In this document: positions 1 through 7,505 of the stretch, one piece after another
Layout: every line of letters begins with the position of its first letter
How positions within the stretch are numbered: the stretch's first letter is position 1
NCBI GenBank assembly: GCA_021794645.1
Contig: JAJYQK010000108.1
Coordinates: 1 to 34,624 of the forward strand
Origin: Actinomycetes bacterium
Lineage (GTDB): Bacteria; Actinomycetota; Acidimicrobiia; Acidimicrobiales; Bog-793
DNA length: 34,624 nt
Direction: 5' to 3'
The notes under the pieces: model-generated
Told to the model about the DNA's origin: nothing
The model's database searches: none
What the model saw: only the letters and a program-made list of their open reading frames with translations
Made by a program: the position numbers and the translations under genes

Positions 1-687
1 GTCATGCAGGACGCCCTCTACCCAGCCGTCCTTGCTGCCGGTCACGACGTCTGGTGGCAGCCCGGCGGCAATCCCGTCGCGCGAGAGCTGCCTGCGGAGG
101 TATCCGAGCATCACCTCGGTCGAGTCGGGGCCGGCCGCTCGCCCTGATCCGATGGCAGCAAGGACACGGCAGAGATCGAGCGGCGTGACGATGTTCCTGC
201 GCCCGGCCTCTTCGGCCCGGCGGTCGCCAATGGGCCGCTCGAGGCGCGAGCCGCCGAGGGCGAGGGCCGAGAGGGTGCCCTGCAGGCTCTCGAGGCCGAT
301 CCGCCCGATCAGCACGTTCGTTGCCTCATTGCTCGAGCGGGTGATCATCCCCTCGGCCAACTCGCCTATTGACAGGCGCTCGCCGACCGCGCCGAGGAGC
401 TCAGGGTCGCGGTCCGACTCCTCGAGGCGGTAGGGCCGGCCGTCGACAGCGCTCGGAAAGCTCTCAGGCAGAACGAGTCTCTCATCGAGCTGCAAGCTGC
501 CGGCATCTCGCTGCCGAAAGAGCTCGGCAAGGACCATCAGCTTCATCGTGCTGGCGGCGTAGTGGGGCCGCTCGGCAGAGTCCCCCACGATGAGCCTGCC
601 CTCGAGGTCTGTGCAGGCATAGTCGACTCTCCCCGATCTGGCGGAGACCTCTGGCGTCACGGCAGAGCCCAACCTCGGCTCGCTCAC
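1..687 (-). CDS. Class A beta-lactamase-like serine hydrolase (C-terminus cut by window edge)
   Basis: I translated 229 codons from a GTG at 687 that overlaps the stop of the regulator gene upstream (GTGA). The frame stays open to base 1, so about 60 C-terminal residues are missing. The protein shows the serine beta-lactamase/penicillin-binding fold signature: S46-T-M-K49 (SxxK), S118-S-N120 followed by ExATN (the SDN loop), and K219-D-G221 where KTG is expected, followed by W and VxGVxHD. The Asp of SDN is Ser and the Thr of KTG is Asp, so true beta-lactamase activity is doubtful. The first 45 residues contain no signal peptide or membrane segment, so a cytoplasmic location is predicted, which is unusual for this family. 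Its place as third gene behind murQ and an RpiR regulator suggests a role in muropeptide handling, but that is inference. Confidence 0.75.
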   Translation of the reverse strand, partial: MSEPRLGSAVTPEVSARSGRVDYACTDLEGRLIVGDSAERPHYAASTMKLMVLAELFRQRDAGSLQLDERLVLPESFPSAVDGRPYRLEESDRDPELLGAVGERLSIGELAEGMITRSSNEATNVLIGRIGLESLQGTLSALALGGSRLERPIGDRRAEEAGRRNIVTPLDLCRVLAAIGSGRAAGPDSTEVMLGYLRRQLSRDGIAAGLPPDVVTGSKDGWVEGVLHD

Positions 688-1676
688 TGGCCGCGCTGGG
701 AGGCACGCCGCCTGGCAGCCGCCTCGCCGGCTCGCCACTGGCCACCCCGTACCCGCTTGGTCTGAGCGGCCGCGAAGGTGCGCTCGAGCGCCAGCTTGGT
801 CTTGCGGGCATCTGCTCGAGCGAGAAGGACGAAGATGCAGTCGACAACCGTCAATTGGGCGATTCTGCTCGTCATGGCCCCGGCCCGAAAGGCGGTCTCG
901 CGGGCCGCGGTGTAGATGACTAGCGAGGCGACCGAGGTGATCGGTGAACGCGGGAAATTCGTGATGGCGATCGTGGTGGCGCCGTTCTTACGGGCCTCCA
1001 CGAGGGCATCGATAGTGTCGACCGTCGTTCCCGTGTGAGAAAGGCCGACCGCGACGTCACCCGGCCCGAGGAGCGCTGCCGAGGTGATCCCGAGGTGGGC
1101 GTCGGGCCAGGCGAAGGCCAGCTTGCCGATACGGTGCAGCTTCTGCTGCATGTCCGCCGCGGCGTAGCCGCTGGCGCCGACGCCGTAGAGGTCTATCCGG
1201 TGGGCCGCCCTCAGCGCCTTCACGACCTTCTCGAGCACCGCCACGTCCAGGTTGGCGGCCGTGTCCTCCACTGCCTTGGCATCGGCGTAGGCGATCTTCT
1301 TCACGACCTCGGCGGCGCTGTCGTTCGCCTGGATGTCACTCGTCGCCTCCGCCGCCGAGGCGTCCCCTGTCACCGCCGCGACGAGCGCCAACCGCAACTC
1401 GGGATAGCCGCCGAGCTCGAGCTGGCGACAAAAGCGCATGACCGTCGTCGAGGAGGTGTCGCAGCTCCGGGCGAAGTCCGAGATCGACTGCATGGCGGTG
1501 CCTGCCGGATCGGCGAGCACCGCCTCGGCGACCCGCCGCTCAGCCGGAGCGAGATCAGGCAGGAGGGCTCGCACCTTTACGAGCACGCCCTCCGACAGCG
1601 TCATGGTTCGCGGCTTGCGCCCGGCTCTCGGCCTGGCAGCGGCAGAATTGGTTCTTCCGGCTGGAGCGGCGCTCAT
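684..1676 (-). CDS. RpiR/MurR-family transcriptional regulator (HTH plus SIS domain)
   Basis: This 330-residue protein has a basic N-terminal tail, an RpiR-type helix-turn-helix at about residues 28-105 (the SISDFARSC..SSTTVMRFC segment is the recognition region) and a SIS phosphosugar-binding domain at about 130-275 (LYGVGASGYAA, then GLSHTGTTVDT). SIS regulators of this type sense sugar phosphates. MurR of E. coli senses MurNAc-6-phosphate and represses murQP. The ATG overlaps the murQ stop (ATGA), and its own stop overlaps the start of the beta-lactamase-like gene, so the three genes are translationally coupled. The natural expectation is that it senses MurNAc-6-phosphate and acts in the murQ-anmK divergent region. 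Effector and sign of regulation are inference; family membership is clear. Confidence 0.9.
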   Translation of the reverse strand: MSAAPAGRTNSAAARPRAGRKPRTMTLSEGVLVKVRALLPDLAPAERRVAEAVLADPAGTAMQSISDFARSCDTSSTTVMRFCRQLELGGYPELRLALVAAVTGDASAAEATSDIQANDSAAEVVKKIAYADAKAVEDTAANLDVAVLEKVVKALRAAHRIDLYGVGASGYAAADMQQKLHRIGKLAFAWPDAHLGITSAALLGPGDVAVGLSHTGTTVDTIDALVEARKNGATTIAITNFPRSPITSVASLVIYTAARETAFRAGAMTSRIAQLTVVDCIFVLLARADARKTKLALERTFAAAQTKRVRGGQWRAGEAAARRRASQRGQ

Positions 1677-2587
1677 CGGCTTACATCTTCTCCCAAAAGA
1701 GCCAACGCCTGGCGGACGTTGCCCTGGACCGAATCGAGTGCCTGAGCCACCTCGCCCACCGGTCGCCCGGAGACGAGAGAGGCAAGTGCGAGCCGGAGAT
1801 CGCCGTCACATCGCGTGAGCTCGGTGGCACAGCGGTCCGCCGAAAAGCCGCTCGCCTCTGACAGGATCCGGACCTGGCGCAGGCGAAGCTTGCTGTTGAG
1901 GCCCTGCACGGCAACCATCAGGTTCGAATAGGTCATACCGAGGCGCACCATCGCCGCGGTGGACAGGCTGTTCAGGACGAGCTTGTGGGCCGTGGCAGCC
2001 TTGAGGCGGGTCGAGCCGGCGATTGCCTCCGGGCCAGTGTCGGTGATGACGCACAGGTCCGCCAGGGAAGCGACCGGTGCAGCGGGATTGCTGCTCACAA
2101 GCACAGTGCGCGCACCAGCCGCCTTGGCCGCCCGTAGAGCGCCGGCGACGTAGGGCGTCCGGCCGCTCGCTGTTATTCCGACCGCTACGTCGGCCGGGCC
2201 GACATCCGCGGCGCTGGCGAGGCCGAGGCGCTCGTCGTCTTCCACGCCCTCTAGGGCCACCTGCATCGCATCTTGCCCGCCGGCGGGATGGGCGACGATG
2301 CTCCCCGCCGAGAGCCCGAACGTCGGCGGCACCTCGGCCGCATCGAGGACGGCGATGCGGCCCGAGCTACCGGCTCCGAAGTAGTGGAGCCGGCCACCTG
2401 CCCTGAGAGCATCCACCACCCAGTCGACGGCGACTGCCAGCTTTGGAAGCGCCGCTGCCACAGCCGCAGGGACGGTGGCGTCTTCATCGTTGAGACGTTC
2501 GAGGAGTTGCCGGGTGGACAGCTGGTCAATGTCAAGGGTGCGGGGATTCCGCTCTTCGGTTCGTACTTGGTCGGCTCCCGTCGTCAC
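1673..2587 (-). CDS. murQ: N-acetylmuramic acid 6-phosphate etherase
   Basis: MurQ cleaves the D-lactyl ether of MurNAc-6-phosphate to give GlcNAc-6-phosphate and D-lactate in the cytoplasm. The protein carries the family N-terminus (RTEERNPRTLDIDQLST), a SIS domain with HYFGAGSSGRIAVLDAAEVPPTFG, the ITASGRTPYVAGAL loop, the AGSTRLKAATAHKLVLN segment and the C-terminal helical region, giving about 304 residues, the usual length. I prefer the GTG at 2587, which has AAGGGA just upstream. A TTG at 2605 in the same frame would add six residues. It is the first gene of the minus-strand recycling operon and is divergent from anmK, whose product supplies its substrate. Confidence 0.93.
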   Translation of the reverse strand: MTTGADQVRTEERNPRTLDIDQLSTRQLLERLNDEDATVPAAVAAALPKLAVAVDWVVDALRAGGRLHYFGAGSSGRIAVLDAAEVPPTFGLSAGSIVAHPAGGQDAMQVALEGVEDDERLGLASAADVGPADVAVGITASGRTPYVAGALRAAKAAGARTVLVSSNPAAPVASLADLCVITDTGPEAIAGSTRLKAATAHKLVLNSLSTAAMVRLGMTYSNLMVAVQGLNSKLRLRQVRILSEASGFSADRCATELTRCDGDLRLALASLVSGRPVGEVAQALDSVQGNVRQALALLGEDVSR

Positions 2588-2688
2588 CTGTCCCTTGCCT
2601 TGCAATAGATCCTGTTGCCCCGCACCCGTTAGGAGTCGATGTTACTATCTTCCGACGTGGTGCCGTCAGATGTTGAAAAATCTACGTA
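2588..2688. promoter_or_regulatory. Divergent murQ/anmK intergenic region
   Basis: About 100 bases separate the two divergent starts and must hold both promoters and probably the regulator's site. Visible elements are the 8-base palindrome CTACGTAG at 2682-2689, abutting the anmK GTG, an AAAAAT box at 2676-2681 seven bases before that GTG, and GATAGT on the minus strand near 2644-2649 as a possible -10 toward murQ. The region is much more AT-rich than its surroundings. No longer inverted repeat typical of an RpiR operator is obvious, so the exact sites are uncertain. Confidence 0.45.
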
Positions 2689-3867
2689 GTGCGGGTACTG
2701 GGATGCATGTCCGGAACGTCGATCGACGGAGTGGACGTGGCCGCTGCGGAGCTCCACCTCGACGGCGAAGTGCTCTTCTGCCGCCTGCTCGGCCTCTCGA
2801 GCTCCCGCTTCCCTGAGGACGTAGCGGCAGCGCTGCGGACGGTTCTTCCTCCCGCCCGGACAGATGTCGGCCACATCTGCCTGCTGCATGGTCGGCTCGG
2901 CGAGATCTATGCCGATGCTTTTTCCGCCGCCCGGTCGGCGGTGGCTGAAGGAGCAGCCGATCTGGCGGTGCTGCACGGCCAGACCGTCTTCCACTGGGTC
3001 GGGGAGGACGGCAGAGCTCTCGGTTCGCTCCCCCTTGGCAACCCCCACGTTGTGGCAGAACGAACCGGGCTCCCGGTCGTCTCCGACCTGCGGGCACGCG
3101 ACATAGCGGCGGGCGGCCAAGGGGCGCCGCTCGTCCCCCTCTTCGACGCGCTCTGGCTCGGAGAGAGCGGAAAGCGGACAGGCGTGGTGAACCTCGGTGG
3201 CATCGCCAACATCACCGTTCTCGCACCGGGCGAAGCCGTAGTCGGTTATGACATCGGCCCAGCAGGCTGCCTGATGGATCCGCCTGCCCGGTGGGCGAGC
3301 CAGGGCCGCCTCAGCTATGACGCCGACGGCGCCATCGCGGCCGGCGGCAGAACGATCGAGCCTCTCTACTCGGCGCTCTCTGAAGATCCCTACTTCACCC
3401 GCCCCTGGCCGAAGAGCACCGGACGGGAGCACTTCAACGAGGCGTACCTGCAAGAGAGGATCGACAGGTATGCCCCCCGCAGCGAGCCCGAGGACGTCGC
3501 TGCCACCGTGACCCGCCTCGTCGCCGATCGCCTCGCCGAGGCGGCTGGCCGCCATGGCCTCGAGGAGATGGTGCTGTCCGGCGGTGGCAGCCGCAACCTG
3601 ACCCTGCTCTCGTGGCTCAGGTCCGACCTGCCGAGGACCACAGTACTGACGAGCGAGGATCTCGGCCTGGCCTCCCAGGCCAAGGAGGCGCTGGCATTCG
3701 CGGTGCTCGGCTATCTCACCTGGCACGGCCTGCCGGCAAACCTCCCTTCGGTGACAGGAGCCTCGGGCTTTCGGCTGCTCGGCTCTCTGACACCGGGCTC
3801 CGAGCCACTCCGCCTTCCCGTCCCGGCGGAGAAGGGACCCACCCGCCTGCAGCTGCTCGTGGCATGA
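2689..3867 (+). CDS. anmK: Anhydro-N-acetylmuramic acid kinase
   Basis: AnmK hydrolyses the 1,6-anhydro ring of anhydroMurNAc and phosphorylates it to MurNAc-6-phosphate using ATP. The 392-residue product begins with the diagnostic GCMSGTSIDGVDVA nucleotide-binding motif, followed by HGQTVFHW, the SDLRARDIAAGGQGAPLVP segment, NLGGIANIT, YDIGPAGCLMD and the C-terminal LSGGGSRNLTLL. All are expected in the ASKHA-fold AnmK family, and the length is normal. The GTG at 2689 begins six codons before the motif and is the only reasonable start. It is divergent from murQ, which takes the next step, and is followed 63 bases later by the dipeptide epimerase. Confidence 0.95.
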   Translation: MRVLGCMSGTSIDGVDVAAAELHLDGEVLFCRLLGLSSSRFPEDVAAALRTVLPPARTDVGHICLLHGRLGEIYADAFSAARSAVAEGAADLAVLHGQTVFHWVGEDGRALGSLPLGNPHVVAERTGLPVVSDLRARDIAAGGQGAPLVPLFDALWLGESGKRTGVVNLGGIANITVLAPGEAVVGYDIGPAGCLMDPPARWASQGRLSYDADGAIAAGGRTIEPLYSALSEDPYFTRPWPKSTGREHFNEAYLQERIDRYAPRSEPEDVAATVTRLVADRLAEAAGRHGLEEMVLSGGGSRNLTLLSWLRSDLPRTTVLTSEDLGLASQAKEALAFAVLGYLTWHGLPANLPSVTGASGFRLLGSLTPGSEPLRLPVPAEKGPTRLQLLVA

Positions 3868-3930
3868 AGGCGCTACGGGACAGCACAATCGATCGGTCCG
3901 GGCGGCCCGGGCCAGTTAGGGCACTGCCCG

Positions 3931-5025
3931 GTGGGTGAGCTCTCGATAGATCGCTTCGAGGTCGTCGAGCGCTCGTACCCGCTCACCGCGCCATTCAGGA
4001 CGGCGCTCCGCCAGGTCGACACAGTGGAATCCATCGCCGTGAGACTGGTGGTCGCCGACGGCCCGGAGGGTTGGGGCGAGGCCGTGCCCACGGCTCGCAT
4101 CACGGGCGAGACCCGGGGAAGCATCCTTGCGGCCCTGCAGGAGCTGAAAGACCATGTGGTCGGTCGCGACGCCGCCGACCTGCTCGGTACGGCTCGTGCC
4201 GTGCAGCGGGCGCTCGTCGGCAACCCGAGCGCCAAGGCCGCCGTCGACGTCGCCCTCCACGACCTCGTGGCGCGCTCGGTCGGATGGAGCATCGGGCGTC
4301 TGCTCGGCACGGCTGCGACCTCCGTCCCGACGGACATGACGATCGCTGCGGGTGATCTAGAGCAGATGCTCTCAGCTTGCACCCGGGCTCTCAGCGACGG
4401 ATTCGAGCTGCTGAAGCTAAAGGTCGGCCTGCGAGGTGAGGAGGACGGCCGCTTGATCCGCGACCTGCTCGGCGCTCTCCCGGAGTCGACAAGGGTGCGG
4501 CTCGACGCCAACCAGGGCTGGACTCCCAGGCAGGCTGTGGCGGTACTCGAGGAGCTCGACAGAGCAGGGATCACGGTCGATCTGGTCGAGCAGCCGGTGC
4601 CGGCGTCTGACCTGCGCGGCCTCGCCTTCGTGACTGCCCGCAGCCCGTACACCGTGCTGGCCGACGAGAGTGCCCGGGACGCACACGACGTCAGCCGGAT
4701 CGCTGAGCTCGGTGCGGCCGACGCCGTCAACATAAAGCTCATGAAGTGCGGAGGGCTGCTGCCGGCCCGGGAGATGGCAGCCGTGGCACGGGCCGCCGGC
4801 CTCGGCGTCTATGTCGGCGGGATGATGGAGAGCAACCTTGGTGTCCGGGCCGCCGCCGCCTTCGCGGCAGCCGAAGGCGACCCTGTCGTACACGACCTCG
4901 ATGCCGCCGCCTGGCTGCAGGGCGGGCCCCGGGCCGGGCTCTACTACGAGCGAGGTTGCGTCTGCTGGGAGGTGAGCGAGCGAGAGCCGATGGGCGAAGA
5001 GCCGGAGGCTGGCAGCGAGGCCTGA
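3931..5025 (+). CDS. L-Ala-D/L-Glu (dipeptide) epimerase, enolase superfamily
   Basis: The 364-residue product belongs to the muconate-lactonizing subgroup of the enolase superfamily. Visible active-site motifs are LKLKVG (the KxK base), RLDANQGW (first metal ligand), VEQP, VLADES (metal ligands), NIKLMKCGG (second base lysine) and the C-terminal GGMMES loop. These match L-Ala-D/L-Glu epimerases (YcjG/YkfB type), which process the murein dipeptide so it can be degraded or reused. Other dipeptide epimerases share these motifs, so substrate choice rests partly on context: it lies 63 bases downstream of anmK. The GTG at 3931 gives a normal N-terminus; no strong ribosome-binding site is visible. 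Confidence 0.88.
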   Translation: MGELSIDRFEVVERSYPLTAPFRTALRQVDTVESIAVRLVVADGPEGWGEAVPTARITGETRGSILAALQELKDHVVGRDAADLLGTARAVQRALVGNPSAKAAVDVALHDLVARSVGWSIGRLLGTAATSVPTDMTIAAGDLEQMLSACTRALSDGFELLKLKVGLRGEEDGRLIRDLLGALPESTRVRLDANQGWTPRQAVAVLEELDRAGITVDLVEQPVPASDLRGLAFVTARSPYTVLADESARDAHDVSRIAELGAADAVNIKLMKCGGLLPAREMAAVARAAGLGVYVGGMMESNLGVRAAAAFAAAEGDPVVHDLDAAAWLQGGPRAGLYYERGCVCWEVSEREPMGEEPEAGSEA

Positions 5026-5134
5026 GGAGCTCTTCGACGAGTCCGGCGGGAACCCGGGAGGCCCATCTCCGCCGTCAGCCGCACCTGGCGGCCGTCCTTC
5101 TTGGCCGCTGTGAGGACGCGGACAACTGCCTGGC

Positions 5135-6493
5135 TCACACCCACTTCCGAGGGTTCAAGATGTTGCGCGGGTCGAGCGCCGACTTGATCGTCCGCGTCAG
5201 CTCTGCTGCCACCTCGCCGAGCTGGGCGGCCAGATGGTCGGCCTTCAGGACCCCGACGCCGTGCTCGCCACTGATGGTGCCGCCGAGCGACAACGCCACC
5301 TTCATGATGTCGTCGAAGGCAAGCTCAGCCCGCTCGGCTGCCGCGGGATCGGCGGGATCGAAGATGACGAGGGGGTGGAAGTTGCCGTCGCCGGCATGGC
5401 CAACGATCGGGATCGGGGTGGACCGCCGTTCTGCCACGGCGCCGATCTCGGCGATCAGGGTCGGGATCGCCGGGATCGGCACACCGACATCTTCGATCAG
5501 CACCGCCCCGAGACGCTCGACGCACGGGATGGCCATCCGGCGGGCACCCATCAGCATCTCCCCTTCGTCCGGATCATCGGTCACAGCGACGAAGGTGGCC
5601 CCCGACTGCTCGCAGGCCTGCGCCATGAGCGCCACCTCGTGCGGACCGGCGTCGCTCTGCCCGAGGAGGAGGGCGCCGATGTCGGGGCCTAGACCCATCG
5701 GCCTCACCCGCTCGACAGCGGTGATCGCCGCGCCGTCCATCATCTCGAGAACAGCGGGGCGCAGCGACGAAACGATCTGCACGACAGCCCGGCCACTGTC
5801 GACGACCTGGCCGAAACTGGCCACGACGGTAGAGGATGTCGCCGGAGGCGGACGCAGGCGCAGGGTTGCTTCGGTGATGACGCCGAGAGTGCCCTCCGAC
5901 CCGACGAAGAGTCGCTTCAGGTCATAACCTGCCACGTCCTTCACTGTCCGGCCCCCGAGGCGCACCAGCCGACCGTCCGCCAGCACGACCTCAAGGCCGA
6001 GGACGTAGTCCGTCGTCACGCCGTACTTCACGCAGCAAAGCCCGCCGGCATTCGTGGCGAGGTTGCCCCCGATCGAGCAGATCTCGTAAGAGGAGGGATC
6101 GGGCGGGTACCAGAGACCGAATCGGGCCGCCTCCGCCTTCACCTCTACGTTGAGCAGACCGGGTTGCACCGTGGCGACCATGGCGGCCGCGTCTACCGAG
6201 ATCGAGCGCATCCGCTCTAGCGAGAGAGTTATGCAACCGTCGATCGCCGACGAGCCGCCCGAGAGCCCGGTGCCGGCTCCTCGCGTCACCACCGGGACGC
6301 CAAAGCGCGAGGCCAGCCGGAGAGTGACCTGGACGTCGGCAGTCGAGCGGGCCCGGACCACGGCCACCGGGCGCCCTGGTCGGATGGTGAGGGCACGGTC
6401 ATAGCGATAGCTCTCCATGACCTCGTGATCGGTGACTACGGTGCCCGGCTCAAGCTCCGCCTCGAGCGCCCCGACGACGCCCTTGTCAAGCAT
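5135..6493 (-). CDS. FAD-linked oxidase, GlcD/D-lactate dehydrogenase type
   Basis: This 452-residue flavoprotein has an N-terminal FAD-binding type 4 domain (PVVTRGAGTGLSGGSSA, then SIGGNLATNAGGLCCVKYGVT and VKDVAGYDLKRLFVGSEGTLGVIT) and a C-terminal FAD-oxidase domain (VGHAGDGNFHP and TISGEHGVG, holding metal and substrate ligands). It is the length of glycolate oxidase subunit GlcD and D-lactate dehydrogenases, and oxidises a 2-hydroxy acid. D-lactate is an attractive substrate because MurQ releases D-lactate nearby, and glycerate kinase later in the window could fit glycolate metabolism; neither is proven. A ribosome-binding site (GAAGG) precedes the ATG, and TATGGT at 6519-6524 on the minus strand is a possible -10. 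GlcE and GlcF partners are not present in the window. Confidence 0.9.
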   Translation of the reverse strand: MLDKGVVGALEAELEPGTVVTDHEVMESYRYDRALTIRPGRPVAVVRARSTADVQVTLRLASRFGVPVVTRGAGTGLSGGSSAIDGCITLSLERMRSISVDAAAMVATVQPGLLNVEVKAEAARFGLWYPPDPSSYEICSIGGNLATNAGGLCCVKYGVTTDYVLGLEVVLADGRLVRLGGRTVKDVAGYDLKRLFVGSEGTLGVITEATLRLRPPPATSSTVVASFGQVVDSGRAVVQIVSSLRPAVLEMMDGAAITAVERVRPMGLGPDIGALLLGQSDAGPHEVALMAQACEQSGATFVAVTDDPDEGEMLMGARRMAIPCVERLGAVLIEDVGVPIPAIPTLIAEIGAVAERRSTPIPIVGHAGDGNFHPLVIFDPADPAAAERAELAFDDIMKVALSLGGTISGEHGVGVLKADHLAAQLGEVAAELTRTIKSALDPRNILNPRKWV

Positions 6494-6779
6494 CCTTCTC
6501 GCTTCCTTCCACGTTCAAACCATAGGGGGGATCGAGCAAGAGCCCCGAGGGCCTGTCCTCGGCTCACTCTCTCCCATCCAGAGCTGAGGCCAGCCCCCGC
6601 GGTGCCTTGGTCGGTGGCCGGCTACGTCGCCGGACAGCTGGCCGCCAGCCTCGCCCAGCACCGACTTCGATGACCTGCGAGGCTGGATCACGTTGCGCCT
6701 CATCGCTACGGGGCAGGCAGCACGCCCCGAACTTGCCTGAGCGGCAGGAGCCCACGAGGTCCTTGTTCGCAGCTTGCCC

Positions 6780-7043
6780 TCAGCGCGGATCGGTGGTGTG
6801 CGCAACGGAGCGGTGACGGACGGCGAGCACGCGCACCAGGCGCTGGCCGTCGTCAACTTGGTAGATGATTCGGTAGCTACCGATTCGAAGCGATCGCAGT
6901 CCGCCAAGCTCTCCCCGGAGCAGGCGACCGGCCCCGGGATCACGCTCGAGAAGTCCGAGCGCCTCGACCCCGGCGTCGGAGATCGGCCGGTCGAGCTCAA
7001 CGATCTCCTTGCGAGCGCGCCGGGCGAGCTCGACCCGACTCAC
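6780..7043 (-). CDS. RelE/ParE-family toxin of a toxin-antitoxin pair
   Basis: This small basic 87-residue protein matches the RelE/ParE fold: an N-terminal helical hairpin (RRARKEIVELDRP), then LRGELGGLRSLRIGSYRIIYQVD and the C-terminal VLAVRHRSVAH strand. The RIGSYRIIYQVDD core and the RHR near the C-terminus are typical of RelE mRNA interferases. The GTG start at 7043 overlaps the antitoxin stop (GTGA). Whether it cuts ribosome-bound mRNA (RelE) or poisons gyrase (ParE) cannot be read from the sequence. The 286 bases downstream, to 6493, hold no gene I can support. Confidence 0.85.
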   Translation of the reverse strand: MSRVELARRARKEIVELDRPISDAGVEALGLLERDPGAGRLLRGELGGLRSLRIGSYRIIYQVDDGQRLVRVLAVRHRSVAHTTDPR

Positions 7044-7321
7044 CTTCTACGGCGCGACTGCAGCTCCCGGCGGAGGTCGTCGAGCGTCACCGTCTCGTCA
7101 CGCTCTACCTGACGCAACCCCGCGTCGATGGCGGCCATCGTCTCGGCGTCCGACAGGATCTCCGCCGTCTCTTCCAAGGCCTCGTACTCGTCCACTGGGA
7201 CGAGGACGGCTGCCGGCCGGCCGTGCCGGGTGACGATGACGTGTTCACGCAGATCGGCAACCTGGTCGATCACCTGGCTGAGCTCGGCACGAAGCTCACG
7301 GACCGGGACGGTCTTGCTCAC
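7040..7321 (-). CDS. Phd/YefM-family antitoxin
   Basis: This 93-residue protein begins with SKTVPVRELRAELSQVIDQV, followed by VIVTRHGRPAAVLVPVDEYEALEET, the Phd/YefM DNA-binding N-terminal domain. An acidic C-terminal tail would wrap the toxin. A longer frame exists upstream but runs into the tRNA, and the family N-terminus begins at the GTG at 7321, so I chose that start. A TACACT -10 box lies only six bases upstream, implying a leaderless mRNA, and a perfect inverted repeat overlies it. The gene ends in a 4-base overlap with the toxin. It should neutralise the toxin and repress its own promoter. Confidence 0.88.
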   Translation of the reverse strand: MSKTVPVRELRAELSQVIDQVADLREHVIVTRHGRPAAVLVPVDEYEALEETAEILSDAETMAAIDAGLRQVERDETVTLDDLRRELQSRRRR

Positions 7322-7328
7322 GCAGAAA

Positions 7329-7348
7329 GTGTACCATATTGAGTACAC
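7329..7348. promoter_or_regulatory. Toxin-antitoxin operator with overlapping -10 box
   Basis: GTGTAC at 7329-7334 and GTACAC at 7343-7348 form a perfect 6-base inverted repeat with an 8-base spacer. It overlaps the minus-strand -10 hexamer TACACT (7328-7333), which sits six bases before the antitoxin GTG. This is the expected layout for autorepression by the antitoxin or toxin-antitoxin complex. Binding is inferred from symmetry and position. Confidence 0.7.
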
Positions 7349-7354
7349 ATCCGG

Positions 7355-7427
7355 TGGGCCGTAGAGGACTCGAACCTCTGACCCCCTGCGCGTCATGCAG
7401 GTGCGCTACCAGCTGCGCCAACGGCCC
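7355..7427 (-). tRNA. tRNA-Val (anticodon GAC)
   Basis: The minus strand folds into a complete 73-base cloverleaf. The acceptor stem GGGCCGT pairs with ACGGCCC, the D stem is GCGC/GCGC, the anticodon stem CCTGC/GCAGG carries the loop ATGACGC, and the T stem AGAGG/CCTCT carries the loop TTCGAGT. Positions 34-36 read GAC, which decodes GUC (and GUU by wobble) as valine. The discriminator base is A. The 3' CCA is not encoded, since the next bases are CCG. It lies 33 bases upstream of the antitoxin start and is divergent from the large glycosyltransferase gene. Confidence 0.93.
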
Positions 7428-7505
7428 GTGGAAACCTCCAGAGGCTACCAGAGGTCCACTGGGGCGATGCCGAGACGGACCAGGGGCCAAGTAGATTCTG
7501 CGGTC

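Noticed and set aside
4944-5144. Minus-strand 66-codon frame between the epimerase and the FAD oxidase
   Set aside because: It mostly lies antisense to the epimerase gene, has no ribosome-binding site and no family resemblance.
6494-6779. Minus-strand frames between the FAD oxidase and the toxin gene
   Set aside because: Short, arginine-rich, with no ribosome-binding site or recognisable domain.
7322-7396. N-terminal extension of the antitoxin
   Set aside because: It would run into the tRNA and the operator; the family N-terminus begins at GTG 7321.
7395-7505. Start of the GT fusion at 7395 inside the tRNA
   Set aside because: The tRNA is well supported; downstream starts at 7467 or 7506 are reasonable.
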